NCBI GenBank assembly: GCA_964561705.1
Contig: CAZLQJ010000002.1
Location: 1-64,000, forward strand
DNA from: HGM12587 sp964561705
GTDB lineage: Bacteria > Bacillota > Clostridia > Lachnospirales > Lachnospiraceae
Direction: 5' to 3'
DNA: 64,000 bases
The position numbers were made by a program, and so were the translations under genes. Below are positions 33,987 through 43,206 of this stretch, one piece after another; the first letter of the stretch is position 1, and each line of letters begins with the position of its first letter. Below the pieces are notes generated by a model. The model saw only the letters and a program-made list of their open reading frames with translations, ran no database searches and had not been told where the DNA came from.

Positions 33987-34000
33987 ATGAAGAGGAGTTT

Positions 34001-35032
34001 ATGGGTGACTTAAAAAGAAATCGTTCCATAGATGCAGTGAAAGGACTGGCAATCCTGCTGGTCATGCTGGGACATGTTTTTGTGCATAATCATATGGAAG
34101 ATCCATATCTTTATGATCTGATCAAAGCTGTCCAGATGCCACTGTTTATGATCGTCAGCGGATATTTGTGTGGTCAGGGAAGAAAGATTGAAGATCTTAA
34201 AACCTACAAAAAAATCCTGAAAAAACGAGGGATCTCCTATCTTGTTCCATTTTTTTCCTGGCTGACACTGATGCATCTTGAGGATCTTGTCGCAGCTTAC
34301 CGAAGGGTCTTTTTTGAACTGGATTTTGGACTCTGGTTTCTGGCAGTACTTTTTATTCTGACCGTGATGGTATCTACGGCACAGCTTTTTTGTGCGCCAT
34401 TCAGAAAAAGATCTGCATTTTGGACGGAAGTGGTTTTTTGGATCATTTATGGTGCAGAGTGCCTGGTTTTGGTTGTTCAGATCCTTAAAGGAAATACATT
34501 TTTAAGTCCCTATCTGACGATTCTTTATGTACCATTTTATATGCTAGGTTATCTGGCGGGAAATTATGGAAAAATGTATTTTTCCCGGGAGCAGAAGTCT
34601 TTTGAGCGGATTAGTTGCTGCAATCATCGGCTGCTTCAAGGGGGTATTTTTCTGGCAGGGGCTGTGTTCCTTTATCTGATCATTGCGAAGGATTTAAATT
34701 CCATGGAAAGTAAGATGGACACGCTGATACAGATGATCGCCTCATTTTTTGGGAGTTTTGTTCTCATTTATGGGATTTTTTCCATGAAAGATGGGAAAAT
34801 CAAAAAGATTCTGGCATGGCTGGGCGGTTATACGCTGGAAATTTATGTGATACATTATCATTTTGCTAATATTTTAAATTTTAACAATAAATCCTATGAT
34901 TTTTATACGCTGGAAGGATTTTTATTTGTACTGGCAAGTTTTGTAGCAATGAGTGCTGTCACATTTTCTTTTATCTATGTGATAAAAAGAGTGAAAATTT
35001 TGAATTTTGTTCTATTTGGAAAGAGAAAATAA
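34001..35032 (+). CDS. Acyltransferase 3 family membrane protein (third)
   Basis: 343 residues with about ten membrane segments. It starts with RSIDAVKGLAILLVMLGHVF, carrying the conserved histidine, then MPLFMIVSGYLCGQG and a basic loop. ATG 34001 follows GAGGAG closely. It is another candidate O-acyltransferase for surface glycan, in line after the TagB/TagF-like gene and four bases before a GT-C-like gene. The substrate could be the glycan backbone or its alditol-phosphate decoration. Confidence 0.87.
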   Translation: MGDLKRNRSIDAVKGLAILLVMLGHVFVHNHMEDPYLYDLIKAVQMPLFMIVSGYLCGQGRKIEDLKTYKKILKKRGISYLVPFFSWLTLMHLEDLVAAYRRVFFELDFGLWFLAVLFILTVMVSTAQLFCAPFRKRSAFWTEVVFWIIYGAECLVLVVQILKGNTFLSPYLTILYVPFYMLGYLAGNYGKMYFSREQKSFERISCCNHRLLQGGIFLAGAVFLYLIIAKDLNSMESKMDTLIQMIASFFGSFVLIYGIFSMKDGKIKKILAWLGGYTLEIYVIHYHFANILNFNNKSYDFYTLEGFLFVLASFVAMSAVTFSFIYVIKRVKILNFVLFGKRK

Positions 35033-35035
35033 CTT

Positions 35036-36556
35036 ATGAAAAAAACGTTTTTTGAAGAGTTTGCATCGAAGGGAATCGCTTGGCTGATGTTTCTGGTCAT
35101 GGCATTTTTGACTTTGATCAGTATGATATTTCGTTCTTATATCGATGGGACTTATCAGGAAATCATTTATTATAGAAAAGATAATATTTTGTTGGCGGTA
35201 TTCTTTTTGGCGCTCATGGCGGTTTTAGTCCGTCTGGGCATTCAAAAGGGTTTGTTTGTAAAGATGCCGGAAAAAACATTGTTGGGCATTCTGCTTTTGT
35301 ATACCGCATTGGTCAGCGGTGTCTGGGCTTATGCCTCCCATAGCTATCCTGTAGCAGATCAGAAAAGTGTGCTGGAATGTGTGGAGGGGCTGATCCATGG
35401 AAATTATGAATGTATGACCTACAAGGGTTATCTGCAATATAACCGGCATCAGGTAGGCATTACTGCATTTTATGAGATTTTTACCCGTATTTTTACCGGA
35501 GGTAAAGTGAATTACCAGGCAATTTATGGATTAAATACATTGATGATCACAGGAATTTTCTGGGAATTGTACCGGATCACAAAGAAATTGACTGATAAGA
35601 AAGAAATCATCATGATAGAACTTTTCCTGTCTTTTGGAATGTTCCAACTGATGTTTTACAGTACCTTTATTTATGGACTGATCCCGGGTCTGTTTTTTGC
35701 TCTGGCAGGAATCCTATTTTTGTTTCGATTATTAAAGAATGGTCACTGGTATGATGGAATTTTGATGGCATTGTTTCTTGCTATTGCGGTGGTATTAAAA
35801 TCCAATTATCTTATTTTTGTGATCGCAGTGGGCATTATTTTATTAGGAAAGACGATCAGTGAAAAAAAGCCGGTGTATCTTCTTTTTGTATTGCTGATCC
35901 TGGTTGGATTTACCGGCTTGAATGGGACTGCACAGAAAACCTATGAAGTCCGCACCGGTATGGAATTTGGAGATACGATTCCCAATTCTGCCTATCTTGC
36001 CATGGGAATGCAGGAAAGTGCGATGGCGCCGGGATGGTTTAACGGATATAACCATGTAACTTATCGGAACAATGGCTACGATGCGCAGGCAACGGATCGG
36101 ATTGCCAAAGCCTATATTGCGGAACGAGTGGGAGAATTTGCCGAAAATCCATTGGATTGCCTGAAATTCTATTATTACAAAATCGTTTCCCAGTGGAATG
36201 AAGTGACCTACGAGTCTTTTTGGATCAGTCATAATGAAAATAATCATACACAGGAATTGTCCGGGATCGTAAAGGATCTATACAATGGAAAGCTGCATCT
36301 TTTGATGGAGGCAGTGATGAATCTGTATCAGCTCCTGTTGTTTGCCGGAACCCTGGGAATGGCATGGAAAATGAGAAAAAATAAGGATCTGTCAAAGGTA
36401 ATCCTGCTTTTGTGTATCTTGGGAGGTTTTTTGTTCCATATTTTGTGGGAAGGAAAATCACAATACATCATTTCTTATTTTCCGTTAATGCTTCCATGCG
36501 GAGCAATCGGAATCTATGAACTTGTGCAAAGGAAAGAGAGAAAAAGAGAATGTTAG
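35036..36556 (+). CDS. GT-C-like polytopic membrane glycosyltransferase
   Basis: 506 residues, about 11 membrane segments. The first large outer loop contains HSYPVADQKSVLE and YNRHQVGITAFYE, resembling the acidic and YxxxQ-G motifs of GT39-type membrane transferases in Lachnospiraceae and streptococcal wall-glycan loci. A later outer loop (about residues 300-385) is rich in aromatic residues. Such proteins add single sugars from polyprenyl-phosphate donors outside the cell. It overlaps the polymerase-like gene that follows by seven bases. Donor unknown. Confidence 0.78.
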   Translation: MKKTFFEEFASKGIAWLMFLVMAFLTLISMIFRSYIDGTYQEIIYYRKDNILLAVFFLALMAVLVRLGIQKGLFVKMPEKTLLGILLLYTALVSGVWAYASHSYPVADQKSVLECVEGLIHGNYECMTYKGYLQYNRHQVGITAFYEIFTRIFTGGKVNYQAIYGLNTLMITGIFWELYRITKKLTDKKEIIMIELFLSFGMFQLMFYSTFIYGLIPGLFFALAGILFLFRLLKNGHWYDGILMALFLAIAVVLKSNYLIFVIAVGIILLGKTISEKKPVYLLFVLLILVGFTGLNGTAQKTYEVRTGMEFGDTIPNSAYLAMGMQESAMAPGWFNGYNHVTYRNNGYDAQATDRIAKAYIAERVGEFAENPLDCLKFYYYKIVSQWNEVTYESFWISHNENNHTQELSGIVKDLYNGKLHLLMEAVMNLYQLLLFAGTLGMAWKMRKNKDLSKVILLLCILGGFLFHILWEGKSQYIISYFPLMLPCGAIGIYELVQRKERKREC

Positions 36557-37716
36557 AAATAAAAAGAATTGATAGAAAAGTGTTGCTGTGCATTTTAGAG
36601 ATTCTAACATTAACAGCAGTTGCCTGTATGGCATTATCCGAATTTGGTGCGTATTATCTGATCGTCACAACTTTTGGAAGACACAGCAGAATATTTCGGA
36701 AGATTGCCTTTGGCTTGTTTGTGACAAAGATCTTGCTGACCAGATACGAAAAAAAGGAATTTGGAATGGTACTGGGTTTAAGTGCCATAGGATACTTGAA
36801 TTATCATATCAGCGGAAATGGTGAGATCATTCTGAGTATTGCAATGCTCTTAAGTTTGAAAAATGTAAGTTTGAAAAAGGTGTTTGCCACCTGTTTTTTC
36901 TGTATTCTCAGTATGGTGCTGCTCATGGGCGGTCTTTCCATTGCTGGGGTCAAAGGTCAGGTTGCAATTACGAAAAGTTTCCGAAATGAAGGAATTGAAA
37001 CAAGATATTGTTTCGGTTACCATCATCCAAATCAGTGGGCCCATGCAATGTATCTGCTGATGCTGACGGGAGTTCTCACATTTTGGAAGAAAATCAACTG
37101 GAAATCCCTGATTGGAATGTTTGTACTTAATCTTCTGATTTATCGTTTTTCAATTTCCAGGACTGGTTTTTTGTGTGGTCTGGTCATGATCTGTATGATT
37201 ATATTTTATAAATATGGAGGAAAGATTGCAGCCTGGAAACCGCTGAATTATCTGATCAGTTTGGGAAGCGCATCCATATGGATGATTGCCCTGTTTTTGA
37301 TTAGCGAAAATTCCTTTGCCGGGATATTGAGAGAAAAACTGTATTGGTATTTTACAGGAAGACTTAGCATGGCAAGAGAGTTCCTTTTGCAATATCCGAT
37401 TCGTTTATGGGGGAGTCAGATTCCGGATACCTTATCAAATGGAATGGTACTGGATTTTGGTTATGCCCGGTTCCTCCTGGAAAATGGAACACTTATTTAT
37501 TTTTTGATGTTTTTCGCCATGATCTTTTTGGGAATTTCTGTGGTAAAGAAGGAACAATATCCGTTTCTGATCGCAATCGTCTGCACTTCGTTATACGGAA
37601 TGTATGAAAATGTGGCGATGAAAATGGTTCCGGCGAATGTAGTTATGATCCTTTTTGCACTTCTGATCTACCCGGAAAAGAAGGAGAACAGGGGAAAAAT
37701 GATAAAACAATTGTAA
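36550..37716 (+). CDS. Wzy-like O-antigen/capsule polymerase (first)
   Basis: 388 residues, about ten membrane segments. The large outer-loop region has RYCFGYHHPNQWAH and later FTGRLSMAREFLLQYPI with GSQIP, which follow the Wzy/WaaL-type pattern of arginines in two periplasmic or external loops. Polymerases of this kind join flipped repeat units. The last bases of the gene contain the -35 box of a promoter (37711), so the transcription unit starting at 7189 may end here, though no hairpin terminator is seen at this point. Confidence 0.82.
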   Translation: MLEIKRIDRKVLLCILEILTLTAVACMALSEFGAYYLIVTTFGRHSRIFRKIAFGLFVTKILLTRYEKKEFGMVLGLSAIGYLNYHISGNGEIILSIAMLLSLKNVSLKKVFATCFFCILSMVLLMGGLSIAGVKGQVAITKSFRNEGIETRYCFGYHHPNQWAHAMYLLMLTGVLTFWKKINWKSLIGMFVLNLLIYRFSISRTGFLCGLVMICMIIFYKYGGKIAAWKPLNYLISLGSASIWMIALFLISENSFAGILREKLYWYFTGRLSMAREFLLQYPIRLWGSQIPDTLSNGMVLDFGYARFLLENGTLIYFLMFFAMIFLGISVVKKEQYPFLIAIVCTSLYGMYENVAMKMVPANVVMILFALLIYPEKKENRGKMIKQL

Positions 37717-37739
37717 CATTGCAAAAAATATATTATAAT
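37711..37739 (+). promoter_or_regulatory. Sigma-A-type promoter opening the second glycan unit
   Basis: TTGTAA (37711-37716), a 17-base spacer and a perfect TATAAT (37734-37739) precede the rhamnosyltransferase gene at 37788 and overlap the stop codon of the polymerase gene at 37716. The leader would be about 40 bases. Base composition falls after this point, which fits a separately acquired unit with its own promoter. Confidence 0.68.
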
Positions 37740-37787
37740 AAAGAGATTGCAAAAATAGAATGGTCTGATTTTAGTAGGAGAAACATT

Positions 37788-38945
37788 ATGCAGCATATAT
37801 TTATCGTGGGGTCGAAAGGCATCCCGGGAGCATATGGTGGATACGAAACTTTTGTTGATAAATTAACAGAGTATCATCAGAATTGTAAAGATATAAAGTA
37901 TCATGTGGCTTGTAAAGGCAAAAAGAAGGAAGAATTTGAATATCATAATGCCCGTTGTTTCAAGGTGAAGGTTCCGGATATCGGTGCTGCACAGGCAATT
38001 TATTATGATGTGGCTGCATTATGGGAGTGCTGCAGGTATATTAAAAAAAATAGTATTCAAGAACCAATCATATATATTCTTGCATGTCGTGTTGGACCAT
38101 TTGCCGGATATTTTCAAAATAAGATTCATCGTCTTGGCGGAAAGCTTTACATTAATCCGGATGGACATGAGTGGATGCGTGCAAAATGGTCGAAACCAGT
38201 TAGAAAATATTGGAAAATATCTGAGCAATTGATGGTAAAACATGCAGATCTGATCATTTGTGACAGTGTCAATATTGAAAAATATATTCAGGAAACATAC
38301 AAAGATTATGCTCCGCAGACGACATTTATTGCCTATGGAGCAGAAACCAGAAAAAGTTCTTTGGCAGACGATGATAAGAAATTGTGTTCGTGGTATGAAG
38401 AAAAAAAATTATCACCGCAATCTTATTATCTGATTGTTGGGCGTTTTGTGCCTGAGAATAACTTTGAGACCATGATACGGGAGTTTATGAAATCCAATAC
38501 GAAAAAAGATTTAGCGATCATTACCACGGCAAATGAAGAATTTCTGGAAAAGCTTGAAGAAAAACTTCAATTTAGAAAGGATTCCAGAATTAAATTTGTT
38601 GGAACCGTTTATGACCAGGAACTTCTGATGAAGATTAGAGAAAATGCTTATGGATATTTTCACGGCCATGAAGTGGGAGGAACCAATCCAAGCCTTTTGG
38701 AGGCACTTGGAAGTACGAAGCTAAATCTTTTACTGGATGTTGGATTTAATAAAGAAGTTGCGGAAGATGCGGCACTTTATTGGAATAAGGAAGATAGAAA
38801 TCTTTCTTCATTGATTGAAAGAGCTGATGCGCTGGATGAACAAGAAATCGATCGTCTGGGTGTTCAAGCAAAAGAACGGATCAAGAACGCATACAGTTGG
38901 GAATATATAACAGATCGATATAAACAGGTATTTGGGAAGAAATAA
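37788..38945 (+). CDS. Cps2T/WchF-like rhamnosyltransferase (DUF1972 + GT4)
   Basis: 385 residues. The N-terminal DUF1972 domain has IFIVGSKGIPGAYGGYETFVDKL, diagnostic of the beta-1,4-L-rhamnosyltransferase group (Cps2T, RgpA) that adds the first rhamnose from dTDP-L-rhamnose to a lipid-linked acceptor. The GT4 donor domain has VGRFVPENNF, HGHEVGGTNPSLLEAL. ATG 37788 follows TAGGAGAAAC at normal spacing, while a longer reading from 37719 would run through the promoter. Rhamnose donor is available from rfbABCD in this window. Confidence 0.9.
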   Translation: MQHIFIVGSKGIPGAYGGYETFVDKLTEYHQNCKDIKYHVACKGKKKEEFEYHNARCFKVKVPDIGAAQAIYYDVAALWECCRYIKKNSIQEPIIYILACRVGPFAGYFQNKIHRLGGKLYINPDGHEWMRAKWSKPVRKYWKISEQLMVKHADLIICDSVNIEKYIQETYKDYAPQTTFIAYGAETRKSSLADDDKKLCSWYEEKKLSPQSYYLIVGRFVPENNFETMIREFMKSNTKKDLAIITTANEEFLEKLEEKLQFRKDSRIKFVGTVYDQELLMKIRENAYGYFHGHEVGGTNPSLLEALGSTKLNLLLDVGFNKEVAEDAALYWNKEDRNLSSLIERADALDEQEIDRLGVQAKERIKNAYSWEYITDRYKQVFGKK

Positions 38946-38946
38946 G

Positions 38947-40398
38947 ATGAATAGAAAAATCGAAATAGGTGTACTGGGTGCCGGTACATGGGGAATGGCG
39001 CTGGCAAGGATGCTGGCAAAAAATAAAAATCAGGTGACTGTCTGGTCTGCAATTGAAAAAGAAATTGATGATCTGAAGACCACAGGAATCCATCCAAATC
39101 TGAAAAATATGGATATTCCAAAGGAGATCGTTTTTACCAAAGATCTTCAGGAAGCCTGCAAGGAAAAGGAAATACTCCTTCTCGCAGTTCCGTCTGTATT
39201 TGTTAGAAGTACAGCAGAAAGGATCCGTCCGTATCTGGAACAGGATCAGATCATTGTAGATGTTGCAAAAGGGATTGAAGCGGAAACACTTTATACAATG
39301 ACCGAGGTGATCAGGGATGCATTTGGTGAAACCGGGAAAGAGAAAAATGTGAAATTGGTAGCTCTTTCCGGTCCGACACATGCGGAAGAGGTTGCAATGG
39401 ATCTTCCAACCACGATTGTATCTGCCTGTGATGAACTGGAAATTGCTCAAAAAGTGCAGGATGTTTTTATGAGTACCTGCATGAGAGTTTATACCAATAC
39501 AGATGTTAAGGGTGTCGAATTATGCGGCGCATTAAAAAATGTGATTGCACTTGCATCCGGAATTTCAGCAGGTCTGGGATATGGAGATAATACCAAGGCT
39601 GCCTTGATTACGAGGGGAATGGCTGAAATTACAAGGCTTGGAACAGCTATGGGATGTATGGAACAGACATTCAGCGGTTTGGCTGGAATTGGTGATCTGA
39701 TCGTGACAGCAACCAGTATGCACAGCCGTAATAATAAAGCAGGATATCTAATTGGAAGCGGAGCTACTGCAGAGGAAGCAATCAAAAAAGTTGGTATGGT
39801 CGTAGAAGGGATCAATGCATTGCCGGCGGCCATGAAGCTGGGGAAAAGATATGGCGTGGAAATGCCGATCATTGAGGCAGTAAATTCTGTAGTTAAGGAA
39901 GGCGCTGATCCAAAAACAGCTGTGATGGAATTAATGGTAAGAGGCAAGAAAACAGAACTTCCGGAAGGAATGACTGATATTGATCAGGAAAGAGGTACAA
40001 CGATGAAGAGAGTGATCACATATGGAACGTTTGATCTTTTGCACTATGGACATATTAATCTTTTGCGCAGGGCAAAGGCATTGGGAGATTATCTGGTCGT
40101 TGTATTATCTTCTGATGAATTTAACTGGAATGAAAAACAGAAAAAATGTTATTTTACTTACGAACAGAGAAAAGCTTTATTGGAATCCATTCGTTATGTG
40201 GATCTTGTAATCCCGGAAACCTGTTGGGAACAGAAAAAGACAGATGTTCATGAGTATCATATAGATACTTTTGTGATGGGTGACGATTGGAAAGGGAAAT
40301 TTGATTACCTGAAAGAGGAAGGTGTTGAGGTGGTATATCTGCCGAGAACTCCGGAAATCAGTACAACACAGATAAAAAATGATCTAAATTGTAAATAA
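38947..40398 (+). CDS. Glycerol-3-phosphate dehydrogenase / glycerol-3-phosphate cytidylyltransferase fusion (GpsA-TagD)
   Basis: 483 residues in two modules. Residues 1-340 are GpsA: GVLGAGTWGMALARML, AKGIE, SGPTHAEEVA, and the catalytic lysine in CGALKNVIAL, reducing DHAP to sn-glycerol-3-phosphate. Residues 353-483 are a full-length TagD: ITYGTFDLLHYGHINLLRRA with the HxGH motif, and late STTQIKND (RTPEISTTQI), making CDP-glycerol. A GGAAAGAGG sits seven bases before ATG 40003, so free TagD (131 residues) may also be produced. RBS GGGAAGA before 38947. The next gene is licD. The fusion channels DHAP to CDP-glycerol for teichoic-type decoration. Confidence 0.93.
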   Translation: MNRKIEIGVLGAGTWGMALARMLAKNKNQVTVWSAIEKEIDDLKTTGIHPNLKNMDIPKEIVFTKDLQEACKEKEILLLAVPSVFVRSTAERIRPYLEQDQIIVDVAKGIEAETLYTMTEVIRDAFGETGKEKNVKLVALSGPTHAEEVAMDLPTTIVSACDELEIAQKVQDVFMSTCMRVYTNTDVKGVELCGALKNVIALASGISAGLGYGDNTKAALITRGMAEITRLGTAMGCMEQTFSGLAGIGDLIVTATSMHSRNNKAGYLIGSGATAEEAIKKVGMVVEGINALPAAMKLGKRYGVEMPIIEAVNSVVKEGADPKTAVMELMVRGKKTELPEGMTDIDQERGTTMKRVITYGTFDLLHYGHINLLRRAKALGDYLVVVLSSDEFNWNEKQKKCYFTYEQRKALLESIRYVDLVIPETCWEQKKTDVHEYHIDTFVMGDDWKGKFDYLKEEGVEVVYLPRTPEISTTQIKNDLNCK

Positions 40399-40424
40399 GT
40401 TGAAGTGATAGAGGAAAAATAAAC

Positions 40425-41261
40425 ATGAATAATATTGATATTTTACATAAAGTAGATATGGATATTGTGAAAGAAGTGGTTGGATTATGCGATCGTCATG
40501 GTTTGACCTATTATATGTTAGGCGGTACCATGCTTGGCGCAGTGCGTCATCAGGGATTTATTCCATGGGACGATGATATTGATCTGGGAATGCCTAGAGA
40601 TGATTACGAAAAGTTTTTGGAAATTGCCCCAAAGGAGCTGCCGAAGATCCTAAAAGTGGTGAATTATCGGAATACACCGGAATATCAGTATTATATTACC
40701 AGAGTGTTGGATACAGATACGAAGGTGATTGAGGAACGCATTGGGAATGAAAACAAATATACCAATGCATCCATTGATATTTTCCCAATTGATGGAACAC
40801 CAAATAACAGTATTTTGAGAAAAATTTATTTCTTCAGGGTTCTGTCCCATCGTGCGTTGATGTCACTTTGCTATAAGGATTCTATTGACAGAAAGAGAAA
40901 AAGAGGAACGGTGGAAAAAATCTTTTTATGGATCATGGAACATTTGCCGGTGGAGAAATTTACGACACCTTATAAGGAAAAATGTAAGATTGACCGCCTG
41001 TTAAGGAGCCAGGATGTAAAGACATCCCAATATATTGGAAATATTATGGGAGCATATCGTACCAGAGAAATCGTTCCGGCAGAATTTTATGGACAGGGGA
41101 AATACTATCCGTTTGAGGACATGCAGCTTCGCGGTTTGGAAAAGTATGAAGAGTATTTGACTTATACCTATGGCGATTATATGCAGCTGCCTCCGGAAGA
41201 TAAAAGAAAAACACATTTTAAAATTCTGGAAATTCATGGAGAAAAAGTAGCAGAAGAATAA
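40425..41261 (+). CDS. LicD family phosphotransferase
   Basis: 278 residues. The LicD nucleotidyltransferase-fold motif YMLGGTMLGAVRHQGFIPWDDDIDLGM carries the metal-binding aspartates (DDDID), followed by FDKFL-like text (DDYEKFLE). LicD enzymes transfer phosphocholine to teichoic acids; related FKTN/FKRP proteins use CDP-glycerol or CDP-ribitol. Since CDP-glycerol is made by the gene just upstream, glycerol-phosphate is the more likely cargo here, which is inference. RBS GAGGAAAAA. Confidence high for family, low for cargo. Confidence 0.92.
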   Translation: MNNIDILHKVDMDIVKEVVGLCDRHGLTYYMLGGTMLGAVRHQGFIPWDDDIDLGMPRDDYEKFLEIAPKELPKILKVVNYRNTPEYQYYITRVLDTDTKVIEERIGNENKYTNASIDIFPIDGTPNNSILRKIYFFRVLSHRALMSLCYKDSIDRKRKRGTVEKIFLWIMEHLPVEKFTTPYKEKCKIDRLLRSQDVKTSQYIGNIMGAYRTREIVPAEFYGQGKYYPFEDMQLRGLEKYEEYLTYTYGDYMQLPPEDKRKTHFKILEIHGEKVAEE

Positions 41262-41302
41262 TTCCGGGCAGAAAATAATTCATAGATAGGTTGAAGTATC
41301 AG

Positions 41303-42253
41303 ATGAAAAAGTTTATTCAGTTATTTCATAAAGTAGGCGGAAAGAACCTTTTGAAAACATATCTGAGAGGTCATGTACTGTTGTTTGCTATGGTAGAAAC
41401 CCTTCTTTTAGGATTTTCAAAAAAGTCGTTAGAAATCGTTCGTTTGGCAGTAAACAACCGTGTGCTTGCAAAACTACGTAAAAAATATAAAAATTTTATA
41501 AAAGATTATTTGCTTCAGGAACAGGAATCTCGGGAACGGGTACAATCTGAAAAAGTATGGGTGTGCTGGTTTCAGGGCATGGAGAATGCACCGGAATTGG
41601 TGAAAAAATGCTATAGATCCCTGCAAGAAAATTTAAAGGGAAAAGAAATTATTCTGCTGACAGAAGAAAGTTACAAAGACTATGTAGAGTTTCCAGAGCA
41701 TATTCAGAATAAGATTGACAGAGGCATCATTACCAAAACGCATATGTCTGATCTGCTGCGCTTGGAACTTTTGTTACACTATGGCGGGACATGGATGGAT
41801 GCCACGGTATATTGTTCCGGAGATGATTATCCGGACTATATGTTAAATTCAGATTTGTTTGTGTTTCAGAATTTGAAACCGGGATTAGATGGGCATTGTA
41901 CAAGTATATCAAGTTGGATGCTGACTGCTTGTACCAACCACCCGATTTTGCGTTTGACAAGAGAATTACTATATGATTACTGGAAAAAATACGATTATAT
42001 GGTCGATTATTTTCTGTTTCATGATTTCTTTCAGATGGCTCTTGAGGCCTATCCGGAGGAGTGGAAAAAGGTGATACCTTTTAGTAATGCAACTCCTCAT
42101 ATATTACTGTTGAGATTGTTTGAACGGTACGATGAGAAAACATGGAGTGCAGTAAAGAATATGACGTCATTTCATAAATTAAGCTATAAGTTGGAACAGG
42201 AAAAGGAAACTTTGGAAAACACATATTACAAGAAGTTGGTCAAGGGAGAGTAG
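41303..42253 (+). CDS. Capsular polysaccharide synthesis protein, GT32-like glycosyltransferase
   Basis: About 316 residues. The core reads VWVCWFQGMENAPELVKKC and THMSDLLRLELLLHYGGTWMDATVYC, the pattern of the capsule-synthesis GT32-like family (DxD replaced by DAT, as is usual in this group). The last third is less conserved. The best start is ATG 41303; TTG 41291 is four codons upstream, and both have weak RBS. It lies 41 bases after licD and two bases before the following GT2. Sugar unknown. Confidence 0.85.
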   Translation: MKKFIQLFHKVGGKNLLKTYLRGHVLLFAMVETLLLGFSKKSLEIVRLAVNNRVLAKLRKKYKNFIKDYLLQEQESRERVQSEKVWVCWFQGMENAPELVKKCYRSLQENLKGKEIILLTEESYKDYVEFPEHIQNKIDRGIITKTHMSDLLRLELLLHYGGTWMDATVYCSGDDYPDYMLNSDLFVFQNLKPGLDGHCTSISSWMLTACTNHPILRLTRELLYDYWKKYDYMVDYFLFHDFFQMALEAYPEEWKKVIPFSNATPHILLLRLFERYDEKTWSAVKNMTSFHKLSYKLEQEKETLENTYYKKLVKGE

Positions 42254-42255
42254 TT

Positions 42256-43167
42256 GTGGAAAAGATATTGGTATTGATGTCTACCTACAATGGGGAATGC
42301 TATTTGAAAGAACAGATTGATAGCATCCTTGCACAGGAAGGGTGTCAGGTTCAGCTTTTGATCCGTGATGATGGTTCCACAGATCATACAAAGGAAATCA
42401 TTCGTGAGTATATTCAGAAAAATGCTCCGGTAGAGCTTCTGGAGGACAATGGAAAGAACCTTAGAGCACCAAAAAGTTTTTTGAGGCTTGTCAAGGAGGC
42501 ACCAAATGATTATTCATATTATGCATTTGCGGATCAAGATGATGTTTGGGATCGAGACAAATTAATGCAGGGAATTTGCGCGTTGGCAGATCATGATCAG
42601 CCGATGCTGTACTGTTCTAATGCAAGACTGGTTGATGAAAAATTACAATCATTAGGATTGAACGTATATAGAAGAACAAAATATACGGATTATAAAAGTG
42701 TTATCCTAACAGGTAATTACATGGGTTGTACGATGGTTTTTAATCAAAAATTAAAAAAGATTTGTACAAACATGCCGGAACTGGAATTGTGTCACATGCA
42801 TGATACTGTTTTGACGATGTTGTGTGTGCTGTATGGCGGATTGGTGATTTTTGATGAAACACCACATATGGATTATCGTCAGACAGGAAATAATACGGTA
42901 GGCGTTGCACTGGGAATTAGAGCAAAGATCAAAGAAAAGCTGCAGATTTTTGATGAAAAGAAAATATGGCGTTCAAAACAATGTAAGGCTCTTGTGGATG
43001 TGGTAAGTGATGGAGATCCGAAGGTTCTTGATTTTTTGAGACTTATAGCAGATCTTCCTGAAAAAAGAAGCAGCAGAGTGAAAGTGATTTTTGATCGGGA
43101 TGTGAAATATGAAAGTAAGATTAAGAATATCGAAGTAATGATAAAAGTATTGACAGGCAAGCTGTAG
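42256..43167 (+). CDS. GT2 rhamnosyltransferase-like (RgpB/alpha-1,3 type)
   Basis: 303 residues. GT2 blocks VLMSTYNGECYLKEQIDSIL, IRDDGSTDHT and the metal motif ADQDDVWDRDKL, as in RgpB and RfbN-type alpha-L-rhamnosyltransferases. The downstream MHDTVLTMLC and DYRQTGNNTVG match the same subgroup. GTG start 42256 behind GGGAGAG. Together with the Cps2T-like gene at 37788 it points to a rhamnose-containing repeat unit, with dTDP-rhamnose as the likely donor. Linkage is inferred only from subgroup. Confidence 0.88.
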   Translation: MEKILVLMSTYNGECYLKEQIDSILAQEGCQVQLLIRDDGSTDHTKEIIREYIQKNAPVELLEDNGKNLRAPKSFLRLVKEAPNDYSYYAFADQDDVWDRDKLMQGICALADHDQPMLYCSNARLVDEKLQSLGLNVYRRTKYTDYKSVILTGNYMGCTMVFNQKLKKICTNMPELELCHMHDTVLTMLCVLYGGLVIFDETPHMDYRQTGNNTVGVALGIRAKIKEKLQIFDEKKIWRSKQCKALVDVVSDGDPKVLDFLRLIADLPEKRSSRVKVIFDRDVKYESKIKNIEVMIKVLTGKL

Positions 43168-43206
43168 CCTCGCACGTTTGTGCTGTCATAGGGAGAAAAA
43201 AGAAAA

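Noticed and set aside
43150..43183. TTGACA at 43150 and small hairpin GCAC-GTTT-GTGC at 43172-43183
   Set aside because: No -10 box at the right distance, and the 4-bp stem has no T-run; neither looks functional.
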